Notes: generated by a model not told the origin, from the sequence alone. DNA of 64,000 nucleotides from Maribacter zhoushanensis (GCF_029350975.1 NZ_JARKMR010000002.1:620001-684000); one strand, 5' to 3'. Numbered from the stretch's first letter, positions 27,514 through 37,092 are shown. Translations and numbers: made by a program.

Positions 27514-28998
27514 ATGAAAAAAATAGTACAATTATCAATTTGCTTGGCGGCTAGCGTTGTCATAGGGCAGTCTAGAGAATTACCTATAGACACTGTTATT
27601 ACAACACAGCATACGGCCACCATTAATGGATCAACCTTTTCGTACACGGCACAAACGGGCACGCAACCTGTATGGGATGAAAATGCAAAACCTATTGCTT
27701 CTTTACATTACACCTATTATACAAGAAATAATATCAAAGACTCAGCTGCAAGACCATTGTTGATATCCTTTAATGGCGGACCGGGATCTGGTTCTGTTTG
27801 GATGCATCTTGCATATACAGGACCAAAGGTTTTAAAAATTGACGATGAAGGTTACCCAGTACAGCCTTATGGCGTAAGTGCAAATCCGTATTCAGTTTTG
27901 GATGTTGCCGATATCGTTTACGTAAACCCTGTAAATACCGGATACAGCCGAACCATACCTGCAAGCGGTAAAGATGTTGATAGAGATAAGTTCTTCGGCA
28001 TAAATGCCGATATAAAGTATTTAGCCGAGTGGTTAAACACCTTTGTGACCAGAAACAACAAATGGCGGTCACCAAAATATATTATTGGTGAAAGTTATGG
28101 TGGCACACGTGTTATGGGACTTTCTTTAGCATTGCAGAACCAACAATGGATGTATTTGAACGGCGTAATTATGGTCTCTCCGGCAGATTATAAGGTAATT
28201 CGTAATTCAGGACCTGTGGCAGAAGCTATCAACTTACCATATTACACTGCGGCGGCATGGCATCATAATGCTTTGCCACCTGCGCTACAAAGCAAAGATT
28301 TATTGGAAATTTTACCTGAATCAGAAGCTTATACCATTGATAAATTGATGCCCGCATTAGCAAAAGGCGGTTTCTTAGATACTACTGAAAAAGACGCCAT
28401 AGCGGATAAGATGGCTTATTATTCAGGATTAGATAAAAAAGACATTTTAAATCAAAACCTAGTAGTACCAACTTCTTTCTTTTGGAAAAATTTATTAAAA
28501 GAAAAAGGTGGTTACACCGTAGGACGATTAGATTCTAGATATTTAGGTATTGATAAGCAACTAGCTGGTATGAAACCAGATTACAATTCTGAAATTACGT
28601 CTTGGCTGCATAGTTTTACACCAGCAATCAATTACTATCTACAAGAAGAATTGAACTTTAAAACCGATGTGAAATACAATCTTTTTGGTCCTGTACACCC
28701 TTGGAACAATGAAAACGATAATACAAGGGATAATTTAAGACAGGCAATGGCTCAAAACCCATATTTGAACGTTATGATTCAATCTGGTTATTATGATGGA
28801 GCAACTACGTATTTTAATGCAAAATATACCATGTGGCAAGTAGACCCAAGCGGACGAATGAAAGATAGGTTTAGCTTTAAAGGCTACCGATCAGGGCACA
28901 TGATGTATTTGAGAAGAGAAGATTTGAAAAATGCAAATGATGATATTCGTGACTTTATTAAGCGCACCATTGCCACGGATAAAAGCGCTAAATATTAA
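27514..28998 (+). CDS. Serine carboxypeptidase (peptidase S10 family)
   Basis: A 494-residue exported peptidase that removes C-terminal residues. The signal peptide ends near V-I-G-Q. The family motif F-N-G-G-P-G-S-G-S is near residue 88. The nucleophile Ser is in I-G-E-S-Y-G-G near 190, the Asp in S-G-Y-Y-D-G-A-T, and the His in S-G-H-M-M-Y near 468. The bacterial branch is shorter than yeast CPY but has all catalytic parts. It is convergent with the next gene. Confidence 0.9.
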   Translation: MKKIVQLSICLAASVVIGQSRELPIDTVITTQHTATINGSTFSYTAQTGTQPVWDENAKPIASLHYTYYTRNNIKDSAARPLLISFNGGPGSGSVWMHLAYTGPKVLKIDDEGYPVQPYGVSANPYSVLDVADIVYVNPVNTGYSRTIPASGKDVDRDKFFGINADIKYLAEWLNTFVTRNNKWRSPKYIIGESYGGTRVMGLSLALQNQQWMYLNGVIMVSPADYKVIRNSGPVAEAINLPYYTAAAWHHNALPPALQSKDLLEILPESEAYTIDKLMPALAKGGFLDTTEKDAIADKMAYYSGLDKKDILNQNLVVPTSFFWKNLLKEKGGYTVGRLDSRYLGIDKQLAGMKPDYNSEITSWLHSFTPAINYYLQEELNFKTDVKYNLFGPVHPWNNENDNTRDNLRQAMAQNPYLNVMIQSGYYDGATTYFNAKYTMWQVDPSGRMKDRFSFKGYRSGHMMYLRREDLKNANDDIRDFIKRTIATDKSAKY

Positions 28999-29012
28999 CA
29001 AGCCTTAGAAAA

Positions 29013-29459
29013 TTATTTTTCTAGAACAGTAGTAGATATTCCCAATACAAGCAATGAATTTGTTTCTGTTGGGAATTTCTTTTGAAACCCAACATCGGCA
29101 GACTTAATTGCATCTCTAAACAATTGCTCTCTTTTACGTTGCTTTTTCTTTTTAAAAATATCTATGGTAACGCCTACTGTAACACCACCTAGAACGGTAG
29201 CTAGTAAATCTTCATTACTCCATCCTCCGTATTGGTTTTGATCAATACCTTCTTTTGCCAAACCAATAAGCAAACTACCACCTACGGCACCAACAAACGT
29301 CCAAGTTCTATCTCCGTCAGAAATTTCATTTGCAATACCCGCACCAACTAATCCATAAAGATTTCCACCTAAAAAATGCAGCACTTTATCTTGCTCAAAC
29401 TGACCATAAGAACTATGCACGTAAAACAAGAAAAGAAGAAGCGCAAGTATTTGTTTCAT
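29013..29459 (-). CDS. YfiM/DUF2279-like exported small protein
   Basis: A 148-residue protein with signal peptide ending S-S-Y-G-Q. The mature part has the pattern Q-D-K-V-L-H-F-L-G-G, then G-L-A-K-E-G-I-D and N-E-D-L-L-A-T-V-L-G-G, which resembles the YfiM/DUF2279 family of small envelope proteins of unknown function. Two Gly-rich hydrophobic segments could insert in a membrane. The tail is basic (I-F-K-K-K-K-Q-R-K-R). Start placed at the ATG at 29459, seven bases after a -7 box, which implies almost no mRNA leader. Confidence 0.65.
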   Translation of the reverse strand: MKQILALLLFLFYVHSSYGQFEQDKVLHFLGGNLYGLVGAGIANEISDGDRTWTFVGAVGGSLLIGLAKEGIDQNQYGGWSNEDLLATVLGGVTVGVTIDIFKKKKQRKREQLFRDAIKSADVGFQKKFPTETNSLLVLGISTTVLEK

Positions 29460-29465
29460 ACAGGG

Positions 29466-29494
29466 CAAAGATAAAAATTCTGTTAGATGAACAA
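29466..29494 (-). promoter_or_regulatory. Promoter giving a leaderless or near-leaderless transcript
   Basis: On the minus strand, TTG at 29494-29492, an 18-base spacer and TATCTTTG at 29473-29466. The ATG at 29459 is only six bases past the box, close to where transcription should start. Confidence 0.5.
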
Positions 29495-29572
29495 CATGTA
29501 AATGGTAATACTAATAAAGGCATCTATTCTGTATGCTTATTATTTATATTATCTTAGAAAATTATATAGCTT

Positions 29573-30031
29573 ATGGATTTAAAGAATTTTATTAAAAGCC
29601 TTTCAATTTTACATTTATTACTGTTAGGTGTATTGGTCATTATTACCATTTGGGTAATTTATAAAGTAAACTCATTCAACTCTAACACTGCTATTGAGGG
29701 TATGTTATTGTATGTAGTGCCACTTTTTGCAATGGTAGGATATTTTGGAAGTCAGTGGATCTTTAAAAAAATGATTTCCAGTATTCAAATAGCAACCAAA
29801 TTAGAAGATAAATTAAGAAAATATAAGTCTGCATTACAACTTAAATATACATTTATAGAAATACCAGCTTTCATAGGTCTCTTTGCGTATAACACCTCTG
29901 GTAATGCATTACCATTGGTCATTTCAATCTGTTTAATAGCCTACTTGGCAGTACAGCGACCAAACAAAGAGCATATCATTAAAAGTATTCCTGTTACTGA
30001 AGATGAACAAGAAAAAATTCAACTAGCATAA
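29573..30031 (+). CDS. Hypothetical membrane protein
   Basis: A 152-residue membrane protein with about four hydrophobic segments (12-31, 43-60, 95-108 and 112-128) and short charged ends. The central stretch I-A-T-K-L-E-D-K-L-R-K-Y-K-S-A is basic and helical. I recognise no family. It is 10 bases upstream of the SGNH esterase gene on the same strand, so the two are probably co-transcribed. Confidence 0.75.
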   Translation: MDLKNFIKSLSILHLLLLGVLVIITIWVIYKVNSFNSNTAIEGMLLYVVPLFAMVGYFGSQWIFKKMISSIQIATKLEDKLRKYKSALQLKYTFIEIPAFIGLFAYNTSGNALPLVISICLIAYLAVQRPNKEHIIKSIPVTEDEQEKIQLA

Positions 30032-30041
30032 AAAATTTAAA

Positions 30042-30731
30042 ATGAAGAAAGTAAATGTATTAATTATATCATGTATGCTGTCATTATTAGGGTTAACTAC
30101 TATACACGCACAAGATTGGGCAGATTTAAAACATTTTAAAGAAGCGAATTCATCTGTGCCAGAATTACAGGCCAATGAGGATCGTATTGTATTTATGGGC
30201 AACTCCATTACTATAGGTTGGTTAAATAGCCGACCAGAGTTTTTTAAAGGCAAACCATACATAAACCGAGGTATTAGCGGGCAAACAACTCCACAAATGC
30301 TAATACGTTTTAGACAAGATGTCATTGAACTACATCCTAAAGTAGTAACTATTTTAGCGGGTACTAATGATATAGCCGGAAACACTGGTCCTTCCACTTT
30401 AGAGATGATTATGGATAACATAAAAGGAATGGCAGAATTGGCACATGCAAATGGTATTAAAGTCATTTTATCTTCTACGCTACCTGCATACGATTACCCA
30501 TGGAAACCAGGTTTAGAACCATCAGGTAAAATTATTGCATTAAATAAAATGATCAAAGCATATGCAGATGCTAAAGGTCATATTTATTTGGACTATTTCT
30601 CTGCTATGGTTGATGAGCGTAACGGTCTTCCAAAGAAATATGCTGCCGACGAAGTACACCCAACCGTTGAAGGTTACAAAGTGATGGAGCCTTTAGTAGA
30701 AGCTGCTATTTCAGAAGCTCTGAATAAATAA
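30042..30731 (+). CDS. SGNH/GDSL-family esterase
   Basis: A 229-residue exported hydrolase (signal ending T-I-H-A-Q). The four SGNH blocks are visible: block I F-M-G-N-S-I-T with the nucleophile Ser; block II Gly in S-G-Q-T-T; block III G-T-N-D-I-A-G-N; and block V D-E-V-H-P with Asp and His. Families of this type remove acetyl or acyl groups from sugars or lipids. The substrate cannot be told from the sequence. Confidence 0.9.
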   Translation: MKKVNVLIISCMLSLLGLTTIHAQDWADLKHFKEANSSVPELQANEDRIVFMGNSITIGWLNSRPEFFKGKPYINRGISGQTTPQMLIRFRQDVIELHPKVVTILAGTNDIAGNTGPSTLEMIMDNIKGMAELAHANGIKVILSSTLPAYDYPWKPGLEPSGKIIALNKMIKAYADAKGHIYLDYFSAMVDERNGLPKKYAADEVHPTVEGYKVMEPLVEAAISEALNK

Positions 30732-30817
30732 GATATATCAAAATATTTGAATGTAATATCTAGCTATTCATACTAGCTAAGATTTGATTATTTTTGAAAA
30801 AATTTGATTACTATAAA

Positions 30818-32368
30818 ATGAAAAAAACACTATTCCTACTGGTCGCTACGGCCATTTCTTGTAATTCTTCTCAAAAAACCGTTAAAGATGTCGCTTCTGA
30901 AGCATCAACGGCAGCATCAGAAATTACGTTTGCAGAATCTATCACAGAAACAGAATTAAAAGACCATTTGTACATTTATGCATCAGATGAGTTTGAAGGT
31001 AGAGAAACCGGTCAACCTGGTCAGAAAAAAGCAATTGCATATATAAAAGCTGAATATGAAAAATTAGGTATTCCTGCTGCTAAAACGGACGGAAACTATT
31101 TTCAAGAAGTACCGTTAGAAATTAGTAAACTTCCAAAAGGAAAACTAAGCGTAAACGGTACCGATTTTCCAATTGGTGAACACGTTTTAACTTTTACCGC
31201 TGCAAATACCACAACAGATGAAATAGTTTATGTTGGTTACGGTATTGAAGACACCAACTACTCTAGTTATAATGATATAGATGTAGCAGGAAAAATTGTT
31301 TTATTAAAATCTGGCGAGCCAAAGAAAGCAGACGGTAATTATACTATTTCCGGAACTACTGAAGCTTCTATTTGGAGCAATATGTCAGAATCAATAACAA
31401 AGAGAATACAAATTGCAGTTGACAAGGGTGCAATTGGGGTATTGTATTATGATACAGATAATTTTAGCAGATTTAAACGAAGATTTGAATCTATGAAGCA
31501 AAATAACAGTGGCAGAATGGAAGTTGTTGATAACAGCGCACCAGAATTCTATAGCCTATTCATTGACCATGAGCTAGCTAAAAGTTTACTTTCAAACATA
31601 GAAACCGATAGTGAAACCAAAGTACTTTCTAAAAAAGTAGAATTGAGCTTTGAAAGCTCTAATGATAAAATTGGATCAGAAAATGTTGCCGCAATGATCA
31701 AAGGTTCTGAAAAACCAGATGAATATTTGGTAATTTCATCTCACCTTGATCACATTGGTATTACAGGTGACGGAGAAATCAACAACGGCGCTGATGATGA
31801 TGGATCCGGTACAGTTGCCCTTTTAGAAATAGCAGAGGCATTTAAGAAAGCAGCAGATGCAGGTATGGGTCCTAAAAGGTCTATTCTATTTTTGCATGTT
31901 ACAGGTGAAGAGAAAGGATTATTAGGTTCGCAATATTACACTGACGTTGACCCTATTGTTCCACTTGGAAATACTGTAGCCAATTTAAATATTGACATGA
32001 TCGGTAGAATAGATCCTGAACGTGAAGGAGATCGTAATTATATCTATTTAATAGGTTCGGACAAGTTAAGTATTGAGCTTCACAACCTGTCTGAAGAAGT
32101 AAATAAAAAGTTCATGAATATAGAACTTGACTATACATACAACGACGAGAACGACCCTAACCGTTTCTATTACAGAAGTGATCACTACAACTTTGCCAAA
32201 AACAATATTCCTATTATATTTTATTTTAACGGCACCCATGATGATTATCACAAACCAAGTGATACGCCAGATAAAATAAACTATGACCTTTTAGAAAACA
32301 GAAGTAGATTAGTTTTCTATACCGCTTGGGAAATTGCGAATAGAGACCAAAAATTAAAAGTAGACTAA
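30818..32368 (+). CDS. M28 family metallopeptidase lipoprotein
   Basis: A 516-residue exported aminopeptidase. The signal ends in the lipobox A-I-S-C. A PA-type domain is inserted at about 130-250. The zinc site is H-L-D-H-I-G with A-D-D-D-G-S-G near 320-336, V-T-G-E-E-K-G-L near 365, a further Asp in N-I-D-M-I-G, and the closing His in H-D-D-Y-H-K-P-S-D-T. I placed the start at the ATG at 30818, because an in-frame TTG at 30794 lies inside a TATTTTTG promoter-like box. A strong terminator follows. Confidence 0.9.
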   Translation: MKKTLFLLVATAISCNSSQKTVKDVASEASTAASEITFAESITETELKDHLYIYASDEFEGRETGQPGQKKAIAYIKAEYEKLGIPAAKTDGNYFQEVPLEISKLPKGKLSVNGTDFPIGEHVLTFTAANTTTDEIVYVGYGIEDTNYSSYNDIDVAGKIVLLKSGEPKKADGNYTISGTTEASIWSNMSESITKRIQIAVDKGAIGVLYYDTDNFSRFKRRFESMKQNNSGRMEVVDNSAPEFYSLFIDHELAKSLLSNIETDSETKVLSKKVELSFESSNDKIGSENVAAMIKGSEKPDEYLVISSHLDHIGITGDGEINNGADDDGSGTVALLEIAEAFKKAADAGMGPKRSILFLHVTGEEKGLLGSQYYTDVDPIVPLGNTVANLNIDMIGRIDPEREGDRNYIYLIGSDKLSIELHNLSEEVNKKFMNIELDYTYNDENDPNRFYYRSDHYNFAKNNIPIIFYFNGTHDDYHKPSDTPDKINYDLLENRSRLVFYTAWEIANRDQKLKVD

Positions 32369-32388
32369 CTTAACTACTTTATAAATTT

Positions 32389-32423
32389 AAGAAGCCTAAT
32401 AGTTTACTATTAGGCTTCTTTTA
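32389..32423 (+). terminator. Rho-independent terminator after the M28 peptidase
   Basis: AAGAAGCCTAATAG pairs perfectly with CTATTAGGCTTCTT around a TTTA loop, followed by Ts. Confidence 0.9.
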
Positions 32424-32458
32424 TATACTTAATATCTAACAAAGAATTTTTTAAAACA

Positions 32459-32491
32459 AAAAAGTCCTGGAAATAAATCCAAGACTTTTTA
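32459..32491 (-). terminator. Terminator of the tRNA-His transcript
   Basis: On the minus strand a stem of AAAAGTC/GACTTTT plus TGGA/TCCA, with one bulge, lies 10 bases after the tRNA 3' end and leads into Ts. Confidence 0.7.
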
Positions 32492-32501
32492 TTTGCTTTA
32501 G

Positions 32502-32576
32502 GGTGGAAGACCGGGTTCGAACCGGCGACCCTCGGTACCACAAACCGATGCTCTAACCAGCTGAGCTACAACCACC
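32502..32576 (-). tRNA. tRNA-His (GTG anticodon)
   Basis: The minus-strand sequence folds as a cloverleaf. D arm GCTC/GAGC, anticodon stem TCGGT/ACCGA around TTGTGGT (anticodon GTG), T arm GCCGG/CCGGT with loop TTCGAAC. An extra 5' G opposite C73 is the histidine-tRNA identity mark. CCA is not encoded (the genomic sequence continues CCT). The acceptor stem has two adjacent U-U oppositions at pairs 5-68 and 6-67. Confidence 0.93.
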
Positions 32577-32591
32577 ATTTGTAAGCGAGTG

Positions 32592-32623
32592 CAAAGATAA
32601 TTTTTTTATACAGTTCTGACAAA
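32592..32623 (-). promoter_or_regulatory. tRNA-His promoter
   Basis: On the minus strand, TTTG at 32623-32620, a 20-base spacer and TATCTTTG at 32599-32592 match the Bacteroidota consensus exactly. The box ends 15 bases before the tRNA 5' end. Confidence 0.65.
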
Positions 32624-32733
32624 TATTAAATTGAATTTTGAAGAAATAATTTATTTTAAGAGAAGATTGTCAAAATTATTTTTAACTTGATGTTTTAAAT
32701 ATCACAACCTACTTATATTACACCTGCAACTTA

Positions 32734-34782
32734 ATGTATTCTATATCAAATTATAAGCATATTATTTTTCTCTTCGCTTTAATTTGTTTTAGCATTTCTA
32801 GTGCTGTAGCCCAAAAAGATAGTATAGAGTTTTATCATGAAAAAATTTCAAAATTAGCTAAAAGTCCTAATTTTTCTGAAAATGACTTGAAGTATATTGA
32901 TAACTTAAACCAACTCTCTTATTATCAAAGATTAATAGAGCAAGACTCCATGTTAATCAATACAGAACGAGCACTTGAACTGAGTAAGAAAAATAATTAC
33001 GTACAAGGCGAACTTGAAGCATTGGCTAATCTTGCAACATTATACCTATATACTGGTCAAACCGATAAATCTATTGACTTCTCTTTAGAAACCGTAAAAA
33101 ATCCTGAGCTAAGCAATTTTCCAAAAACAGAAATGAAAATATATAATGTTCTGGGTCAAGGATACTATTTTAAAAATGACTATCCGTCAACCTATACACA
33201 TTTCCTGCATACTCTTGCCATTGCAGAAAAGAACAGTGACCAATTTCACTTATTCAGAATGAACATGAATTTAGGCACTATTTTTAGTCGCCTAGAGGAC
33301 AGTGATGAGGCTTTAAAATACTATGCTGTAGCTTTTAAGCACGTTAAAAAATTAAATGACCCAACTAAAGAGATTATGATGCTGAGTAATATGGCATTCT
33401 TAAATATTGAATTAGGAAATTTAGAACAAGCAAAGATTGAATTGGATGAAACATTAGCACTTTTTGAAAAAAATAATCAAACTACATGGTTAGCATGGAC
33501 CTATTCTACTTTTGGTTTGTATTATTTGGCGTTAAATGATTTTGAAAATGCTTTAGTAAATTATCAAAAGGCTTTAAATATTCATGAAGGGTTCAATGAT
33601 GTAAAAGCAAAAGCAGATATTAAATACGGTTTAGCAAAATCTTATTTAGGGTTAGATAATTTAGTAAAAGCTGAGAAAATAATAAATGAAAGTGCAAAAC
33701 TATACGCATCTTCCGATTATGATAAAGGGCTTGAAAAAGCATACAGAACACTGTACAAAGTAAACAAAATTAATGGTAATGTAGCTCAATCTTTAAAATA
33801 TCTTGAATTAACGGAAAAACTTTCTAATGACAATTTTAAGAAAAAAAACAGAAGAAATTTAATGATGCTTAATGCAAAATTAAATTTTGAAAAGGAAAAA
33901 GAAGATTTAAAAGCAGAAAACGAACTAGCATTAAATGAACAACGAAAGTATGTAAAATGGTCTTTAGCTGGACTTTTTGCCTTAATGGTTATTGTATTTG
34001 TAATATTAAGAGCTAATAACCGAGAAAAGGTACTAAATAAAAAACTAGCTAACCAAGCTGAAATATTAAATAAGAACCAACTTAAACTTACCCAAATTAA
34101 TGATAATCAAGATCGTCTATTTTCTATTGTTGGTCATGATCTGAGAGGACCGATAATATCATTAAATGAAATATTAACACTTTACCTAGAAGACGCTGAA
34201 GGAAAAGAGTACTTTGAAAAATTTGCCCCTCAATTAAAAGAAGATTTAGATCAGGTACAATTTACTATGGATAATCTTTTGCATTGGGGTAAAACACAAA
34301 TGCAAGGCAACACCATTAACATAAAAAGTATTTCGGTTAAATATGAATTAGATACTATCCTACAATTATATAGAAATGAAATTAAGAAAAAGTCAATTGT
34401 AATTAATAATCAAGTTGCTATAAATCACAAGGTTTTTGCCGATTTACAGCAATTTAATATCATATTCAGAAATCTAATCAATAATGCTATTAAATTCACG
34501 CCTAACAAAGGAATGATTTCTATTTCAACCGAAATAAAAAATAAAAATTTAGTTATTCAAGTTTCAGATACTGGTGTTGGTATGACAGAGGCAGATGTAT
34601 CAAAACTATTCAGCAACACAGAAAATTTTAGTAATTACGGAACCAATTCAGAAAAAGGAACTGGATTAGGTTTAAGACTGGTTAGAGCAATGGTCATTAA
34701 AAATAATGGAGATATAATGGTTAAAAGTCAACCTAATAAAGGAAGTCAATTCATTATTGAACTACCAGCGGATAGCGCTTAA
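32734..34782 (+). CDS. TPR-containing sensor histidine kinase (first of a pair)
   Basis: A 682-residue membrane kinase. A signal peptide precedes about 350 periplasmic residues of tetratricopeptide repeats. One membrane helix lies at about 405-425. A cytoplasmic coiled coil, HisKA helix with phospho-acceptor H-D-L-R-G-P, and HATPase domain follow: N-box N-L-I-N-N-A-I-K-F, G1 D-T-G-V-G-M, G2 G-T-G-L-G-L. No receiver domain is fused and no response regulator lies nearby. The next gene is a paralogue. The TPR part probably senses a protein or peptide in the envelope (inference). Confidence 0.9.
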   Translation: MYSISNYKHIIFLFALICFSISSAVAQKDSIEFYHEKISKLAKSPNFSENDLKYIDNLNQLSYYQRLIEQDSMLINTERALELSKKNNYVQGELEALANLATLYLYTGQTDKSIDFSLETVKNPELSNFPKTEMKIYNVLGQGYYFKNDYPSTYTHFLHTLAIAEKNSDQFHLFRMNMNLGTIFSRLEDSDEALKYYAVAFKHVKKLNDPTKEIMMLSNMAFLNIELGNLEQAKIELDETLALFEKNNQTTWLAWTYSTFGLYYLALNDFENALVNYQKALNIHEGFNDVKAKADIKYGLAKSYLGLDNLVKAEKIINESAKLYASSDYDKGLEKAYRTLYKVNKINGNVAQSLKYLELTEKLSNDNFKKKNRRNLMMLNAKLNFEKEKEDLKAENELALNEQRKYVKWSLAGLFALMVIVFVILRANNREKVLNKKLANQAEILNKNQLKLTQINDNQDRLFSIVGHDLRGPIISLNEILTLYLEDAEGKEYFEKFAPQLKEDLDQVQFTMDNLLHWGKTQMQGNTINIKSISVKYELDTILQLYRNEIKKKSIVINNQVAINHKVFADLQQFNIIFRNLINNAIKFTPNKGMISISTEIKNKNLVIQVSDTGVGMTEADVSKLFSNTENFSNYGTNSEKGTGLGLRLVRAMVIKNNGDIMVKSQPNKGSQFIIELPADSA

Positions 34783-34980
34783 GATTAAGGTTATTTTCCC
34801 TTGATATTCACATAAATACCTTTAATAAATTTTGAAATATCTCAAATTCAATTGATTCATATTTTTTCTACAAAAAACTAAATCATCGATGAACTACATA
34901 TCTAGAACGTTGAAACACACAATAATTAGCATTTCACAACATTTATTACCTTCTCCCCTCTTTCTAAAGTAATTTTAGCA

Positions 34981-34996
34981 TCACACAATTGAGTGA
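34981..34996. promoter_or_regulatory. Near-perfect palindrome at the start of the second kinase gene
   Basis: TCACACAATTGAGTGA is self-complementary except for one mismatched pair and ends five bases before the ATG at 35002. It could be a dimeric repressor site or overlap the ribosome-binding region. No matching copy was seen upstream of the first kinase gene. Confidence 0.35.
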
Positions 34997-35001
34997 TGTA
35001 A

Positions 35002-37092
35002 ATGAATTCTAAAAACCACAAACCATTTTTATTAAACAACCTACTGAAACGTTGTATGGTTGTGTGTTTAATATTTACGATTGGTAAACAATCAGTCTCT
35101 GCACAAAATTCTAAAAGAGAATCGCTTCTAGAACAATTGAACGAAATTAAAAGTTCTAAAAATTTTAGTTCATTAGATACATTGTATATAAATAATCTTT
35201 TAGATATAGCAAGAGAGTATCGTTATCATAATTTAGACAGTGTAATTGTTTTAAGTAAAGAAGCTCTTGAACTTAGTAAAAAAGCCAATTATATTAATGG
35301 TGAAATTAATTCCTACCATACCTATGGTGGATATTATTCTGACAAAGGCAAAGTAAATAAAGCAATCAAAAATTTTACAACAGCATACAATCTAGCTGAT
35401 AAGCATAATAGAAGCTTTTTAAAAGTTAGATCATCTAATGATTTAGCTAAAGAGTATGGATATAAAGGTGATTACTCAAATGCATTAAAATGGTATTTAT
35501 ATACTATAGAGGTTGCAGAAAAATATGATTACAAAAATTCCATGTCAATAGTAAATGACAATATTGCCCATTTGTATAGCGAACAAAAAGATTACGAGCA
35601 GGCAATGGTTTTTCTACAAAAGTCTAAAAGTATTCATGAAGAAATAGGTAACCCAGTTTATTTAGCAGAAACTTTAAGCAATATAGCATCTACGTATGCA
35701 GAATTGAATGAATTAAATTATGCAATGTATAATGTTAATATTAGTATTGCTACGTTTGAAAAAGAAAAAATATTAGAGTGGTTAGCTTATTGTTATGAGA
35801 TAAAAGGCAAAATATATCTTAAAAAAAATAAATACAATTGGGCTGTATATTGGTACAAACAAAGCGAACTTTTACATCAAGAAATTGAAGATGACAGAGG
35901 CAAAATAGAGCTTTTAAATGGGATGACAGAAGCTTACCTTAATTTGAAAAAGGACAGTATAGCAGAAGTATATGCTATGGATGCATTTAATCTTTCTAAA
36001 AAAATTGGCATTAGGTCAGGTATTAAAACAAGTTCTCACAACCTATCAAAAATTTACAAAAAGAAGAAAGACTTTGAAAAATCATTATGGTATCATGAAC
36101 TTTATCAAGTTACCTATGAATCTCTTTCAGCAGCTAATAATGAAAAAGCATTGAACATGCTTAAAACTAGAGTTGCATATGATCAGCAGAAGCAGCAACT
36201 TATTCTTGAAAACGAGAAAGAATTGGCAAAACAAAAAATATACATTTATGTATTTATAGTTATCCTTTTCATTTTCGCCATCATTACATTTTTAATTCAT
36301 AGAAATGAACAAGAACAGAAAAAGCTAAATCAACAGTTAAGAAGTAAAAAGAATGATTTAGAAGAAAAGCAGGCGTATTTAAATGAATTAAATCAGACTA
36401 AAAACAAATTATTCTCTATCATCGGTCATGATTTAAGAGGGCCAATAGGAGCTTTTCAAGGTCTCTTAAAATTATTTAAAGAAGGTGAAATGACTAAGGA
36501 CGAATTCCTGAATTTTGTTCCTAAGTTGAAAGTTGATATTGACACTATATCTTTCACCCTAAATAATTTACTGTCATGGGGGCAAACACAAATGAATGGA
36601 TCTATTACCAAGCATGCAGTTACTAATTTAGATTCTATCGTAGAGGAGAATATGGCACTACTATCTGAAATTGCCGAAGCTAAATCAATTTCTTTAATTA
36701 ATAGAGTTGAGCCAAACTGTCAAATCTGGTCAGATCCCAACCAAATAGATATTATTATTAGAAACTTATTAAGCAACGCTTTAAAATTTACACCAAACAA
36801 TGGGCAAATAGTTATTGGCGCCATACAAAAGATTAAAACTTGCGAGATATACGTGAAGGATAATGGTATGGGTATGAGCGAAGATATTATTAACAAATTA
36901 TTTGAAAAGGACTCTAACCATACTACATACGGTACCAATAATGAAAAAGGAACTGGCCTAGGACTTTCTTTATGTAAAGAAATGGTAGAGAAAAATAATG
37001 GCAAAATATGGGTACACAGTGCCATAGGTAAAGGATCAAGCTTTTACTTTACCATACCGCGTATACAAAATAGATATAAAGAATCCGCTTAA
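35002..37092 (+). CDS. TPR-containing sensor histidine kinase (second of a pair)
   Basis: A 696-residue paralogue of the preceding gene with the same order of parts: signal peptide, TPR array, membrane helix at about 412-432, coiled coil, H-D-L-R-G-P phospho-acceptor, N-box N-L-L-S-N-A-L-K-F, G1 D-N-G-M-G-M and G2 G-T-G-L-G-L. The periplasmic repeats differ more than the kinase core, as expected if the two sense different signals. It ends in a four-base overlap with the convergent bshB1 gene. 219 bases separate the two kinases, so each may be expressed alone. Confidence 0.9.
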   Translation: MNSKNHKPFLLNNLLKRCMVVCLIFTIGKQSVSAQNSKRESLLEQLNEIKSSKNFSSLDTLYINNLLDIAREYRYHNLDSVIVLSKEALELSKKANYINGEINSYHTYGGYYSDKGKVNKAIKNFTTAYNLADKHNRSFLKVRSSNDLAKEYGYKGDYSNALKWYLYTIEVAEKYDYKNSMSIVNDNIAHLYSEQKDYEQAMVFLQKSKSIHEEIGNPVYLAETLSNIASTYAELNELNYAMYNVNISIATFEKEKILEWLAYCYEIKGKIYLKKNKYNWAVYWYKQSELLHQEIEDDRGKIELLNGMTEAYLNLKKDSIAEVYAMDAFNLSKKIGIRSGIKTSSHNLSKIYKKKKDFEKSLWYHELYQVTYESLSAANNEKALNMLKTRVAYDQQKQQLILENEKELAKQKIYIYVFIVILFIFAIITFLIHRNEQEQKKLNQQLRSKKNDLEEKQAYLNELNQTKNKLFSIIGHDLRGPIGAFQGLLKLFKEGEMTKDEFLNFVPKLKVDIDTISFTLNNLLSWGQTQMNGSITKHAVTNLDSIVEENMALLSEIAEAKSISLINRVEPNCQIWSDPNQIDIIIRNLLSNALKFTPNNGQIVIGAIQKIKTCEIYVKDNGMGMSEDIINKLFEKDSNHTTYGTNNEKGTGLGLSLCKEMVEKNNGKIWVHSAIGKGSSFYFTIPRIQNRYKESA

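Noticed and set aside
30794-30817. Longer start for the M28 peptidase at TTG
   Set aside because: It lies in a TATTTTTG box, and the ATG at 30818 gives a clean lipoprotein signal.
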